From the NCBI GenBank assembly GCA_031277945.1, contig JAITLK010000003.1:372001-436000 (forward strand): 64,000 nucleotides of DNA, in the 5' to 3' direction. The stretch comes from Microbacterium sp. (GTDB taxonomy: Bacteria > Actinomycetota > Actinomycetes > Actinomycetales > Microbacteriaceae). The number at the start of each line of letters is the position of its first letter. Position 1 is the first letter of the stretch. Both the position numbers and the translations under genes were made by a program. Below are positions 1-8,842 of the stretch, piece after piece. The notes beneath the pieces are model-generated. The model did no database searches. It was given only the letters and a program-made list of their open reading frames with translations, and had not been told where the DNA came from.

Positions 1-2
1 TC

Positions 3-1025
3 GCGCAGACGTATGCAGCGGGCGCGATCTCCGCGGTCGTGGACAACACCACCCAAGCCCGCTCGCGCATCACGTTCACGGACCAGCAGATCGAGGCCGC
101 GCAATCAGCCATCACCGCAGGTCAGACGGGCGACGCCGCCATGTCGATCCGCGCAGCCGAGGGGGCCATCCAGCAGGCGACCCAGCTGGAGGACGCCGTC
201 GAGGCGCTGGCGACGAACCTGACCGCCGCCGAGCAGCGCGGCGGCGAGCTGGTCCGAGAGATCCAGAACGACATCCAGGGGGCGCAGGGACTGCCGGATT
301 CATCGGGAACGATCGCCCAGACCGCGGCGACGGCCGCACAGCAATTGCGCCAGGCGCAGTCTCTCCTGGGCAACGCGAATCGCGACCCGATCGAAGCGCT
401 GCGGATGCTCGACGCCGCCAACACCGCCATCGACGCCGTGATCGCGCGCGGGCGCGATGAGCAAGCCAAGATCCAGCGCGCTCAGTCCATGCTCGGCAGC
501 GCGCTGCAGCGAGCGGACACACAGATCTCGTCCGCGGAGAGCTTCATCCTGAACCGGCGCGGCGCCATCAGTAGCACCGCTCGCACGCGCCTCTCGCAGG
601 CCCAGCAGAACGCCAGCCAGGCCCGCGCGCTCGCCAGCACCGATCCGGTCCAGGCCCTCAGTCTCGCGCAATCCGCTGACCGCCTCGCCTCGGAAGCGCT
701 GAGACTCGCGCAGAACGACATGGGCATGTGGGGCGGCGGAGGCGGCGGCGGCGGAAACGACGACAGCCTCGGCGCCCTCCTGGGTGGCATCCTCATCGGC
801 AACTCCATGAACAACAACCGCCGCGGCGGAGGCTGGGGTGGCGGCGGCTGGGGTGGCGGAGGCGGCGGCATCTTCGGCGGCGGCGGAAGCAGCAGCGGCC
901 ACAGCGGCGGCTTCTTCGGCGGCGGTGGCGGCGGCGGGTTCTCCGTCGGCGGCTTCGGAGGAGGAGGCGGCGGCGGCTTCGGCGGCGGAGGCGGCTCCTC
1001 AGGACACAGTGGAGGCCGCTTCTGA
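3..1025 (+). CDS. TPM-domain-type surface protein, C-terminal part (5' end outside window)
   Basis: The frame is already open at base 3, so this is the 3' part of a longer gene. What is visible is about 230 residues of Ala/Gln/Arg-rich helical sequence with heptad-like spacing, then from about base 725 a tail dominated by runs of glycine with Trp, Phe and Ser, ending in a basic/aromatic residue pair. This layout (N-terminal TPM phosphatase-like domain, helical stalk, Gly-rich tail) is typical of actinobacterial TPM proteins, but the TPM domain itself lies outside the window, so that part is inference. The helical segment and the small Gly-rich module after it are clearly related to the protein at 48629-49942. 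It is followed 81 bases later by pspA on the same strand, suggesting an envelope role. Confidence 0.7.
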   Translation, partial: AQTYAAGAISAVVDNTTQARSRITFTDQQIEAAQSAITAGQTGDAAMSIRAAEGAIQQATQLEDAVEALATNLTAAEQRGGELVREIQNDIQGAQGLPDSSGTIAQTAATAAQQLRQAQSLLGNANRDPIEALRMLDAANTAIDAVIARGRDEQAKIQRAQSMLGSALQRADTQISSAESFILNRRGAISSTARTRLSQAQQNASQARALASTDPVQALSLAQSADRLASEALRLAQNDMGMWGGGGGGGGNDDSLGALLGGILIGNSMNNNRRGGGWGGGGWGGGGGGIFGGGGSSSGHSGGFFGGGGGGGFSVGGFGGGGGGGFGGGGGSSGHSGGRF

Positions 1026-1106
1026 GAACCTCACAGTCCACACCCTGAACTCATACCCGGGCCGCCGGCCCGCACCAGCACGAACCTTCCAAGGAAAGGA
1101 AACCCG

Positions 1107-1841
1107 ATGGCAAAGCAGTCCATCTTCGGTCGCATCTCCACCCTCATCCGGGCGAACGTCAACGCGATGATCGACGCGGCTGAGGACCCGCAGAAGATGA
1201 TCGACCAGCTCGTCCGCGACTACAGCAACAACATCGCAGACGCGGAGTCGGCGATCGCGGAGACGATCGGCAACCTGCGCATGCTCGAGCGCGACCACGC
1301 TGAGGACATCCAGGCCGCCAACGAGTGGGGCCAGAAGGCTCTCGCCGCAAGCCGCAAGGCCGACGAGTTCCGCACGGCCGGCAACACCGCCGACGCCGAC
1401 AAGTTCGACAATCTCGCCAAGGTCGCGCTGCAGCGCCAGATCTCCGCCGAGGGCGAGGCCCGCCAGGCAGAGCCGACCATCGCGTCGCAGACCGAGGTGG
1501 TCGACAAGCTCAAGAGCGGTCTCACCGGGATGAAGACCAAGCTCGAGGAGCTGAAGAACAAGCGCAGCGAGCTGGTGGCCCGCGCCAAGACCGCCGAGGC
1601 TCAGAACCGCGTGCACGACGCTGTCAAGTCCATCGACGTCATGGACCCCACCAGCGACCTCAGCCGCTTCGAGGACAAGGTTCGCCGCCAGGAGGCACTC
1701 GCGCAGGGCAAGGCGGAGATCGCCGCGTCCTCGCTGGATGCGCAGTTCAACAGCCTCGACGACATGGGCGAGCTGACCGAGGTCGAGGCTCGCCTCGCCG
1801 CGCTCAAGGCCGGCCAGCCGCCGCAGGCGATCGAGCAGTAA
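1107..1841 (+). CDS. pspA: PspA/IM30 family phage shock protein A homolog
   Basis: 244 residues, the usual length for PspA/IM30. The protein is almost entirely charged helix, opening with the family's typical start (FGRISTLIRANVNAMIDAAE) followed by a long coiled coil and a C-terminal LAALKAG segment. PspA proteins assemble on the inner face of the cytoplasmic membrane and stabilise it under envelope stress. A good ribosome site (AAGGAAAGG) stands just ahead of the ATG. It lies downstream of the TPM-type gene and upstream of a strong hairpin, so the two may form a short envelope-stress operon. No pspB/C partner is visible here. Confidence 0.93.
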   Translation: MAKQSIFGRISTLIRANVNAMIDAAEDPQKMIDQLVRDYSNNIADAESAIAETIGNLRMLERDHAEDIQAANEWGQKALAASRKADEFRTAGNTADADKFDNLAKVALQRQISAEGEARQAEPTIASQTEVVDKLKSGLTGMKTKLEELKNKRSELVARAKTAEAQNRVHDAVKSIDVMDPTSDLSRFEDKVRRQEALAQGKAEIAASSLDAQFNSLDDMGELTEVEARLAALKAGQPPQAIEQ

Positions 1842-1851
1842 TCGCCCCTCA

Positions 1852-1891
1852 CATCAGCGGGCGCCGGTCTTCGGACCGGCGCCCGCTGATG
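1852..1891. terminator. Strong hairpin terminator after pspA
   Basis: A perfect 18-bp inverted repeat around a TTCG tetraloop, beginning 11 bases after the pspA stop. There is no clear T run after the stem, so termination by a classical intrinsic mechanism is likely but not certain. Confidence 0.85.
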
Positions 1892-1962
1892 TTGCCAGGA
1901 GGTCGTGCGCTGAGGGCGAAGTCGGGGGCACAGCTGCTCACGACGGTGGGAAGATTGTGGGC

Positions 1963-2793
1963 ATGACCCGCTTCCTGATCGTGCCGCAGTGGCAGGGCTC
2001 ACCGTCCGCTCGTGCCATGTCCCTCGCCGATGGCGCCGAAGCCATCGCCGGTGACCTGCCGCACAGCGCCGTGATCACCGTGCCCGTGCCGCTGGAGGCG
2101 GGCGAGCCCATCCAGACCGACGTCCTGCGGGCCAGTTCTTTGCTGCGCGTGCAGGAAGCCATCGTCGAGGCGCTGGGCAAGGTGGCACCGGACGAGCACG
2201 CCGTCCTGATCGGCGGCGACTGCAGCATCTCCGTGCCCGCCATCGCTCACCATGCGGAGCACCACCGGCGAGCGACCGACGGCGAGGCCCTCGCCGTTGT
2301 GTGGTTCGACGCGCACGGCGACCTCAACACTCCCGCCTCCAGCCCGTCGGGATCCTTCGCCGGCATGGCGCTGCGAACCGCCATCGGCGACGGAGCGGAG
2401 CCGCTCACGCGCGGGGGCGTCTCCGCGGAGCACACGACTCTGGTCGGCGCCCGCTCCCTCGACGACGCGGAGGCGGACTACATCGCATCGTCGGGGGTAG
2501 CGACCCACGCAGGCCACGACGCCGCTGATCTCGCCGAGGCGATCGTCGCGACCGGGGCCACGCGGGTGTACCTGCACATCGATCTCGATGTCCTCGACCC
2601 AGCCGAGATCACAGGGGTCGGAGATGCCGTGCCGTTCGGGCTCACCCGCGTACAGCTGGTGGATGCGATCCGCGCGATCCGCGAGCGCCTTCCGCTCGCC
2701 GGCGCCACGATCGCCGGCTTCGCTCCGTCCTCGCCGATCGCCGCTGTCGAGGACCTCGGCACGATCCTGCGCATCGTCGGCGCGCTCGCATGA
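1963..2793 (+). CDS. Arginase/agmatinase/formiminoglutamase-family hydrolase
   Basis: 276 residues in the ureohydrolase fold. The manganese-binding signatures are present in order: GGDCS, then WFDAHGDLN (DAHxD), then HIDLDVLDP (DxD). These proteins hydrolyse guanidino compounds such as arginine or agmatine at a binuclear metal centre. Sequence alone does not give the substrate, and actinobacterial members of this branch are often unassigned. I choose ATG 1963 over GTG 1957; an AAGATT hexamer six bases upstream would fit a leaderless mRNA starting there. The stop overlaps the next gene by four bases (ATGA), so the two are translationally coupled. Confidence 0.88.
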   Translation: MTRFLIVPQWQGSPSARAMSLADGAEAIAGDLPHSAVITVPVPLEAGEPIQTDVLRASSLLRVQEAIVEALGKVAPDEHAVLIGGDCSISVPAIAHHAEHHRRATDGEALAVVWFDAHGDLNTPASSPSGSFAGMALRTAIGDGAEPLTRGGVSAEHTTLVGARSLDDAEADYIASSGVATHAGHDAADLAEAIVATGATRVYLHIDLDVLDPAEITGVGDAVPFGLTRVQLVDAIRAIRERLPLAGATIAGFAPSSPIAAVEDLGTILRIVGALA

Positions 2794-3239
2794 GCCGGCG
2801 CATCCCTGCGGATTGGGAGGAGCGCGCCGAGCGCATCGTCCGCCGCGGCACCCGGTGGGATCGGCTCATCCCCCCGGTGCTGCTGGATTCCCCCATCAGT
2901 CGCGTCGGCTTCTGGTGGGGCTGCGCCGTCGGCTGGGTCTGGGGCGGACTGTGGAGCCGCGGCCGGGTGGAGCACCGCAATGGGCTGTGGGTCTTTCGCG
3001 GGATGCCGAACTGGACGCACGCCCGCGGTGGCGTGTGCGTGGGCAACTGTTTCCTCACCGGCGACGCTGATCCAACCGATGCGGTCCTCCGCCACGAGGC
3101 CGTACACGCGGTGCAATGGCGGCGCTACGGCTTCCTGATGCCGTTCCTGTACGCACTGTCGGGCCGTAACCCACTCCGTAATCGCTTCGAGATCGAAGCC
3201 GGTCTCATCGACGGCAACTACGTCCCGCGGGTCAGGTGA
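2790..3239 (+). CDS. Small membrane-associated protein with an HEXXH motif (unknown)
   Basis: 149 residues, function not recognised. Residues 39-56 form a Trp/Gly-rich hydrophobic segment that could span or dip into the membrane. Downstream is HEAVH (around residue 102), which matches the zinc-protease HEXXH signature, followed by an acidic EIEAG stretch about 35 residues later that could supply a third ligand. The arrangement resembles small membrane-anchored metallopeptidase-like proteins, but catalytic activity is inference. It starts inside the stop codon of the arginase-family gene (ATGA overlap). Confidence 0.75.
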   Translation: MSRRIPADWEERAERIVRRGTRWDRLIPPVLLDSPISRVGFWWGCAVGWVWGGLWSRGRVEHRNGLWVFRGMPNWTHARGGVCVGNCFLTGDADPTDAVLRHEAVHAVQWRRYGFLMPFLYALSGRNPLRNRFEIEAGLIDGNYVPRVR

Positions 3240-3333
3240 GGCGTCCTCTGAATCATCGCGGGACGTGATCCCATTCCGCGCGACAGGAGCGAGTCGCGCG
3301 CGACGAGACCGCGCGCTACGAGACCGACGTGGC

Positions 3334-3783
3334 TCAGGCGGTGAAGCGCGCCAGCGCGAACACCCGCGAGGCGGGGACCTCGAGCGAGCGCGTGAGGTGG
3401 GTGGCGATGTCGGACGCGGCCAGCGGGTCTCCCAGCAGGAAGACGCGCGTGGTGTCGTCATCGTCCTCGCACAGCATCTCGTCGGCCCAGGCGGTGACAG
3501 CCCGCGTGAGAGCATGCCCCACACCGCACTCACGGCCTGCGGGACCGAGGCGACGCGAGCGGTCGAGCCAGGTGACCGTCATCCGCGGCGGCGCCTGCAG
3601 GTCAGACACCCAAGAAGCATCAGGAACCTCGATGAACACGCGCCCGGTTGCACACAGCGGCAGGGTCGCAATCAGCGCCTCCAGCTCGGCGAAGCACGTC
3701 TCGTCGGCCGCGATGAGATGCGGGGCCTTCGGGTTGCGTGCGGCACGGCGCGCGGAGACGGGGCGGGACGGGCGTGCGGTCAT
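3334..3783 (-). CDS. Stand-alone SIP (siderophore-interacting protein) C-terminal domain protein
   Basis: 149 residues that align in character with the NADP-binding half of siderophore-interacting ferric reductases: an opening HLIAADETCFAELEAL, central RVFIEV and TVTWLDRS strands, and a C-terminal segment ending in RVFALARF. The FAD-binding N-terminal domain of full SIPs (about 250-280 residues) is absent. It may work with another reductase or have a different role. A 13-of-19 match to the DtxR/IdeR iron box lies just upstream of the start, which supports an iron-linked function and iron repression. No siderophore uptake or synthesis genes are adjacent. Confidence 0.82.
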   Translation of the reverse strand: MTARPSRPVSARRAARNPKAPHLIAADETCFAELEALIATLPLCATGRVFIEVPDASWVSDLQAPPRMTVTWLDRSRRLGPAGRECGVGHALTRAVTAWADEMLCEDDDDTTRVFLLGDPLAASDIATHLTRSLEVPASRVFALARFTA

Positions 3784-3806
3784 GATGCGTCCATCATAAC
3801 GCGAGG

Positions 3807-3825
3807 ATAGGCATGCCTTACCTCA
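3807..3825 (-). promoter_or_regulatory. DtxR/IdeR-type iron box upstream of the SIP gene
   Basis: Read on the minus strand, TGAGGTAAGGCATGCCTAT matches the 19-bp DtxR consensus at 13 positions and keeps the central G/C core and flanking AGG/CCT. It sits immediately upstream of a TATGAT hexamer (3793-3798), over the expected -35 region, a good position for iron-dependent repression. Confidence 0.65.
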
Positions 3826-3853
3826 CATTCGGAATTTGCCCAGCCCGCGAGGA

Positions 3854-4615
3854 TCAGCGGACGATGAGCACGTCTGCGAGCCCGGCGATCTCGTCGTCCG
3901 TCATGCCGTGCGCGCGCAGATAGTCGGCCGGAGAGCCGTACTGCGCGTCGAGAGTGCCGAGAAGCCCGTGCATGACATGCGCCGGCGAGCGCGTGGTGAG
4001 CTCCTCCAGGTGCACCATGTCCGGATACATCCGCCCGAGGAACGACAGCACCTGGCGATTGCGCTCCTCCGGAAGCAGGGCCTCCGTGCGGGCATAGTCA
4101 GCAACGACGGCATCGCGATCGACCCCCGCAGCCGACAACGCCAGTGCGACGGTGACTCCCGTACGATCCTTGCCCACCGTGCAGTGGACGAGCACGGGCT
4201 GGACCTCCAGCACGGTGCGTACGGCATCGACCACGCGCGTCGCGGCGTCCTCGGTCATCGCGCGGTACATGTCGTCGAGACTCTGATCTTCAGCGAAGAA
4301 CGACGCCACTGATCCGAGGAAGACGGGCATCCGCCGGATCGGGATCTGCCCGGCACGGGACGGATCGCGCTGCACTTCCTCGTCGTCGCGGAGATCGACG
4401 ATGGCGCGCAGGCCCAGTGCTTCGAAGGCCGCACGATCGTCCAGCTGCGCCAGGTTTCCCGACCGGAACAGCACGCCCGAGCGCGTCACCCCGGCACCGG
4501 CAGGGAGCCCGCCGACGTCACGGAAGTTGAGGACGCCCCGGATCAGCGAATCACCCGGCACATCGACGCCGGCCCCGCGTGTGCCATCGGCGGAGGGGGC
4601 GGCAGGGATGGTCAC
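3854..4615 (-). CDS. Tyrosine-protein phosphatase (Y_phosphatase3 family)
   Basis: 253 residues. The catalytic P-loop HCTVGKDRTG (CX5R, about residue 147) is intact, and upstream RSGNLAQL and AIVDLRDDEEV motifs are those of bacterial atypical dual-specificity/tyrosine phosphatases of the MptpB/LipA type. Such enzymes act on phosphotyrosine or phosphoinositides; the substrate here is unknown. No signal peptide is visible. It is the second gene of a two-gene minus-strand unit, starting four bases inside the end of the AhpD-like gene. Confidence 0.92.
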   Translation of the reverse strand: MTIPAAPSADGTRGAGVDVPGDSLIRGVLNFRDVGGLPAGAGVTRSGVLFRSGNLAQLDDRAAFEALGLRAIVDLRDDEEVQRDPSRAGQIPIRRMPVFLGSVASFFAEDQSLDDMYRAMTEDAATRVVDAVRTVLEVQPVLVHCTVGKDRTGVTVALALSAAGVDRDAVVADYARTEALLPEERNRQVLSFLGRMYPDMVHLEELTTRSPAHVMHGLLGTLDAQYGSPADYLRAHGMTDDEIAGLADVLIVR

Positions 4616-5076
4616 TGCGCGCGCGGGGGCACGGGATACCGACCCGCCACCGCGACCCTGTTGAACGCGTTGATGGAGACGCAGGCCCAGCTCAGCGCGG
4701 CGTATTCCTTCTCGGTGAGCACAGATCCGACACTGTCGTACACCTCGTCTGACACGCCACCGTCGCCGATGTTCACGAAGGCCTCGGCGAGTTCGAGTCC
4801 CGCGCGCTCACGATCGGTGAACACGCCGGACTCGCGCCAGGCGCCGATCTGCATCATCTCGTCGGTCGTGAGACCAGCCGCCACCGCGCGGTCGGTGTGC
4901 ACCCGCACGCAGTAGGCGCAGCCGTTCAGCTGGGATGAGCGCAGCATGACGATCTCCTTCAGCCGGTCATCGATGCCGTTGTCCGTGCAGATCCGGGCGA
5001 CGGTGTCCGAGAATGCCGCGAGCGCCTTGTACGCTTCTGGTTCGGTCCGGGACAGATGCACGCGCTTCTCAGCCAT
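4612..5076 (-). CDS. AhpD-like / carboxymuconolactone decarboxylase-family protein
   Basis: 154 residues. The peroxidase-like signature E-x11-C-x-x-C-x3-H is complete (Glu41, Cys53, Cys56, His60), as in AhpD-type alkylhydroperoxidase proteins. These reduce peroxides or serve as disulfide reductants; the physiological partner is not shown. It is the first gene of a coupled pair with the tyrosine phosphatase (4-base overlap). Upstream, TAGCAT lies six bases before the ATG, so the mRNA is probably leaderless. Confidence 0.87.
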   Translation of the reverse strand: MAEKRVHLSRTEPEAYKALAAFSDTVARICTDNGIDDRLKEIVMLRSSQLNGCAYCVRVHTDRAVAAGLTTDEMMQIGAWRESGVFTDRERAGLELAEAFVNIGDGGVSDEVYDSVGSVLTEKEYAALSWACVSINAFNRVAVAGRYPVPPRAQ

Positions 5077-5082
5077 GCCACC

Positions 5083-5088
5083 ATGCTA
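5083..5088 (-). promoter_or_regulatory. Putative -10 hexamer (TAGCAT), leaderless start
   Basis: TANNNT hexamer six bases upstream of the ATG at 5076; transcription would begin at or next to the start codon. Confidence 0.5.
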
Positions 5089-5273
5089 GGTCGTCTGCGT
5101 CTGGGAACGGCCGAAATGCACAGTGACAATCAGAATGAGTCTTGGCTGATCATTTCGCGAAGCTTAGAGGGCAATCGACTACGCAATATGTCCGCGAGTT
5201 TCCCGGATGCTGCGGTGACGGTCCAGAATGGGGCCTGCGCGAAACCGCGCATCCCTCGACTGAAGGATCCCTC

Positions 5274-6218
5274 GTGATCATCGATGCGAATCAGGCACCG
5301 TCGAACGACACCGACGAGTTCGCCTACCTCCCCGGCCAGGTCGACGCACTGAACTCCCGCTCCGGGCGAGCTGAGGTTGCGGTGCCCCGGGTGACGCGCG
5401 TTTCGCTGGACACGACGGCGGGGTCGATCAGTGCACTGACGTTCGGGGTGGAGGCGCCCGTCATCGTCCTTCTTCACGGAGCCGGTCTCAATGCCCACAC
5501 CTGGGACACGACGCTCCTCGCGCTCGGCCTCCCCGCGATCGCCATCGATCTGCCCGGTCACGGTGATTCCGCCTGGCGAAGCGATGCGGACTACTCCCCT
5601 GCCCGCATGGGTCCCGCCGTCGCAGACGTCATCAGCGAACTCACCGAGGAGCCCATCGTCCTCGTCGGCCACTCGCTCGGCGGCATGACCGCCGCCTGGA
5701 TCGCGGCGCACCGGCCGGACCTGGTCAGCTCCCTCGTCCTCGTGGACATCACACCCGGGATCGAGGGCGGCCCGGGTCCCGCTCAGCTTCGTGACTTCTA
5801 CGAAAAGGCCGAGTTCCCCTCGCGCGATGCGGTGGTGGACTGGGCGCTGTCCTTCGGCATGGGAGGCGAACGCGCGGACACCGAGCGGGGAGTCTTCTTC
5901 AACACCCGGGTGCGCGAGGACGGCAGCGTGGTGTGGAAGCACCACTTCGCCGAGCTCGCGCGACTCATCCTGCCCGGTGGCGCCGAGCAGGATGCCGCAC
6001 CGGCGCTCCGGCTCGACTCCGGCTGGGACGACCTCGCCGAGGTCACCGCACCCATCACGCTCCTGCGCGGCGCCACGGGCTACATCAACGACGCGGCACT
6101 GGCCACCTTCCGCGAGCGCGTGCCCGCGGCGAAGATCATCGCCATCGATTCGGGTCACAACCCGCAGGAGACGAATGCCCCCGAGCTTGCCGACATCCTC
6201 CGCGAGGTCGCCGCGTGA
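5274..6218 (+). CDS. Alpha/beta-fold hydrolase
   Basis: 314 residues from GTG 5274. The oxyanion-hole HGAG, the nucleophile elbow GHSLGG and a late GHNP histidine form a complete alpha/beta hydrolase triad. The family covers esterases, C-C hydrolases, haloperoxidases and others; the substrate cannot be read. I choose GTG 5274 because AAGGA lies six bases upstream; the open frame extends further upstream but that part lacks hydrolase character. It stands alone, divergent from the AhpD-like gene across about 200 bases in which I see no further gene. Confidence 0.85.
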   Translation: MIIDANQAPSNDTDEFAYLPGQVDALNSRSGRAEVAVPRVTRVSLDTTAGSISALTFGVEAPVIVLLHGAGLNAHTWDTTLLALGLPAIAIDLPGHGDSAWRSDADYSPARMGPAVADVISELTEEPIVLVGHSLGGMTAAWIAAHRPDLVSSLVLVDITPGIEGGPGPAQLRDFYEKAEFPSRDAVVDWALSFGMGGERADTERGVFFNTRVREDGSVVWKHHFAELARLILPGGAEQDAAPALRLDSGWDDLAEVTAPITLLRGATGYINDAALATFRERVPAAKIIAIDSGHNPQETNAPELADILREVAA

Positions 6219-6364
6219 CCGCCTGTGACGCCGCATTCCAGGCGGATTGCGTCCGCACCGGTTCCTGTTCCTAAGCTCGCTCCATTCCGCGGCGATTCGC
6301 TCGAACCGCCCGGGCTCACCCAGATTCTGCAAGTCTGAACCCACACCGTTCCGAAAGGACCGAC

Positions 6365-7870
6365 ATGTTCCGCCGAACCGCCGTCATCGCGACGATTGCC
6401 GCACTCGCCCTCACCCTGGGCGCATGTGCGGGCGGCAGCGCCGCACCCGACCCGACCACGTCCGCGGCCGCCGATGCGGACGCAACGCTGCGCGTCGGGC
6501 TCGTGCTCGAGCCCACCAACCTCGACATCCGTCACACGTCCGGTGCCGCCCTCGAGCAGATCTTGGTCGACAACATCTACCAGGGGCTCGTCACCCGCAC
6601 GCAGGACAACGAGATCGTCGACGCGCTCGCCAGCAAGCACGAGATCTCGGCAGACGGTCTCACCTACACGTTCACTCTGCAGGAGGGTGTCACCTTCAGC
6701 GGCGGCCAGCCTCTGACGTCGGCGGATGTCGTAGCGGCCTACACGCAGGTGAAGGATGACGAGACCATCGTCGGACACAGCGACTTCGCGGATGTCGCCT
6801 CGATCACCGCTCCCGATGAGAGCACCGTGGTGATCACGCTCACGCAGCCGAACCAGAACTTCCTGTTCTCCCTCACCACGCCCGCGGGGCTCGTGTTCGC
6901 GAAGGACGACACCACGGACCTCAAGACGGCCGCCAATGGCACAGGGCCCTTCACGCTGGAGGACTGGAAGCAGGGCGACAGCATCACGTTCGCGCGCAAC
7001 GACTCCTACTGGGGCGAGAAGGCCGGCGTGAAGGAAGTGGTGTTCAGCTACATCCCCGACTTCAGCTCCGGTGTGAACGCAGCGCTGGATGACAGCGTCG
7101 ACGTGCTCACCGCCGTCGATCCCAACCTCGCGTCGCGCTTCGAGGGTACCGACTTCACCATCACCCGCGGCAAGACCACGGACAAGGCCGTGCTGGCGTT
7201 CAACAACGCCGCGGCCCCGCTCGATGACCCGAAGGTGCGCGAGGCACTGCGTCTCGCGATCGATCACAAGGCACTCGTCGAGGCCGTGGGCGCCGGTCAG
7301 CCGTTGTACGGCCCGATCCCCGAGCTCGACCCGGGCTACGAGGACCTGTCGTCTCTCGTCTCGTATGACCCGGAGAAGGCGAAGTCCCTTCTCGCGGAAG
7401 CCGGTAAGAGCAGCCTCAGCCTCACCCTCACGATCCCGAGCTTCTACGGCACCACCGTTGCCACGTACCTGGTGTCCGCGTTCAACAAGGTCGGCGTCAA
7501 GCTGACCGTCAACTCGGTCGAGTTCCCCACCTGGCTGACTGACGTCTACCAGAACCACGACTACCAGCTCAGCTTCGTGCTGCACGTGGAGCCGCGTGAC
7601 TTCGGCAGCACCTGGGCGAACCCGGACTACTACTTCGGCTACACCAACGCCCAGGTGAGCGACCTGTACGAGAAGTCGCTGCGCACCGTGGACGCCGACG
7701 AGTCCGCGAAGCTCCTCGCCGAGGCCGCGAAGATCGTGTCGCAGGACAACGCGGCGGACTGGCTGTACGTGGGCGAGACGCTCACCGCGGTCTCCCCGAT
7801 CGTGCAGGGCTTCCCCACCGACTCGATCAACTCGCGCATCGATCTGTCGCAGATCACCGTCACGGAGTGA
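6365..7870 (+). CDS. Peptide/nickel-type ABC transporter substrate-binding lipoprotein
   Basis: 501 residues. The N-terminus is a lipoprotein signal with lipobox LGAC (lipidated Cys21). The rest has the SBP_bac_5 pattern: RVGLVLEPTNLDI, the TYTFTLQEGVTFSGGQPLTSADV signature split around residues 95-120, and an ALRLAIDHKALVEAV block near residue 290. It captures oligopeptides, nickel chelates or similar ligands outside the membrane and hands them to the permeases encoded next. A GAAAGGA ribosome site precedes the ATG. First gene of a five-gene operon running to 11311. Confidence 0.94.
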   Translation: MFRRTAVIATIAALALTLGACAGGSAAPDPTTSAAADADATLRVGLVLEPTNLDIRHTSGAALEQILVDNIYQGLVTRTQDNEIVDALASKHEISADGLTYTFTLQEGVTFSGGQPLTSADVVAAYTQVKDDETIVGHSDFADVASITAPDESTVVITLTQPNQNFLFSLTTPAGLVFAKDDTTDLKTAANGTGPFTLEDWKQGDSITFARNDSYWGEKAGVKEVVFSYIPDFSSGVNAALDDSVDVLTAVDPNLASRFEGTDFTITRGKTTDKAVLAFNNAAAPLDDPKVREALRLAIDHKALVEAVGAGQPLYGPIPELDPGYEDLSSLVSYDPEKAKSLLAEAGKSSLSLTLTIPSFYGTTVATYLVSAFNKVGVKLTVNSVEFPTWLTDVYQNHDYQLSFVLHVEPRDFGSTWANPDYYFGYTNAQVSDLYEKSLRTVDADESAKLLAEAAKIVSQDNAADWLYVGETLTAVSPIVQGFPTDSINSRIDLSQITVTE

Positions 7871-7891
7871 TGGTCTCCGACTGACGCATCG

Positions 7892-8842
7892 ATGACACGC
7901 TTCCTGCTGACACGAGTGGCCCTGCTGATCGCAGGGCCACTCGTCGCGAGCATCCTCATCTTCCTCGCGCTGCGCGTCTTCCCCGGTGATGTCGCACAAC
8001 TCATCGCCGGATCCAAGGGCACGCCGGCGCAGGTCGCCCAGCTGCGGGAGCAGCTCGGTCTCAACGAACCGCTCTGGACGCAGTACGTCGATTGGATCGG
8101 TGGTGTCTTCCGCGGCGATCTCGGCACCTCTCTCCTGACCGGATCGTCCGTTACCGAGCAGCTGGCGGAGAAGGCGCAGGTCACCGTGCCGCTCGCGCTG
8201 ATGTCGATGCTGGTGGCGCTGCTGGTCGGCGTGCCGTTCGGTGTGCTCTCCGCTCTCGGCCGCGGGAAGCGCTCCGGCAGCGCGATCAGCTTCATCGCAC
8301 AGGCGCTCGCCTCCGTTCCGGTGATCTGGGCGGGCATGCTGCTGGTGATCGTCTTCGCCCTCTGGCTGCAGTGGCTCCCCGCACAGGGTTTCCCTCGCGG
8401 CGGGTGGAATCACACACCGCAGGCCTTCGCGTCACTCGTGCTTCCCGCGTTGACCATCGGCGTGGTGGAGGGTGCCGTCCTGTTGCGCTTCGTCCGCAGT
8501 GCCACGCTGCAGGCGATGACGGAGGACTACGTCCGCACGGCGGCAGCCCAGGGCCTCACCCGCACGCGTGCTCTGCTGCGCGACGGGCTTCCGAACGTGG
8601 CCATCTCGATCATCTCCATCCTGGGCCTGCAGTTCGCCGGCATCGTGGTCGGGGCGGTCGTGGTGGAGAAGCTCTTCAACCTCCCCGGCATCGGACGCAT
8701 GCTGGTGACCGACGTGGGCAACCGTGACCTCCCGATGGTGCAGGGTGAGATGCTCACCCTCACGGTGGTGGTCCTGGTGATCGGAGTGGTCATGGACATC
8801 GTGCATCGCCTCATCGACCCGCGACTGCGGGAGGCGTCCTGA
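7892..8842 (+). CDS. ABC transporter permease, DppB/OppB type
   Basis: 316 residues with six predicted membrane segments. It has the characteristic DppB N-terminus (first helix, then FPGDVAQLIAGSKGTP) and the cytoplasmic EAA loop around residues 210-235 (EDYVRTAAAQGL) that contacts the ATPases. It starts 21 bases after the binding-protein gene and its stop overlaps the next permease start, so it forms the first half of the heterodimeric pore. Confidence 0.94.
   Translation: MTRFLLTRVALLIAGPLVASILIFLALRVFPGDVAQLIAGSKGTPAQVAQLREQLGLNEPLWTQYVDWIGGVFRGDLGTSLLTGSSVTEQLAEKAQVTVPLALMSMLVALLVGVPFGVLSALGRGKRSGSAISFIAQALASVPVIWAGMLLVIVFALWLQWLPAQGFPRGGWNHTPQAFASLVLPALTIGVVEGAVLLRFVRSATLQAMTEDYVRTAAAQGLTRTRALLRDGLPNVAISIISILGLQFAGIVVGAVVVEKLFNLPGIGRMLVTDVGNRDLPMVQGEMLTLTVVVLVIGVVMDIVHRLIDPRLREAS

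Noticed and set aside
5142..5273. N-terminal extension of the alpha/beta hydrolase
   Set aside because: No ribosome site at the upstream start, atypical composition, and a clear AAGGA-GTG at 5274.
6155..8413. A 752-codon minus-strand frame across the ABC transporter genes
   Set aside because: Shadow of the binding-protein and permease genes.
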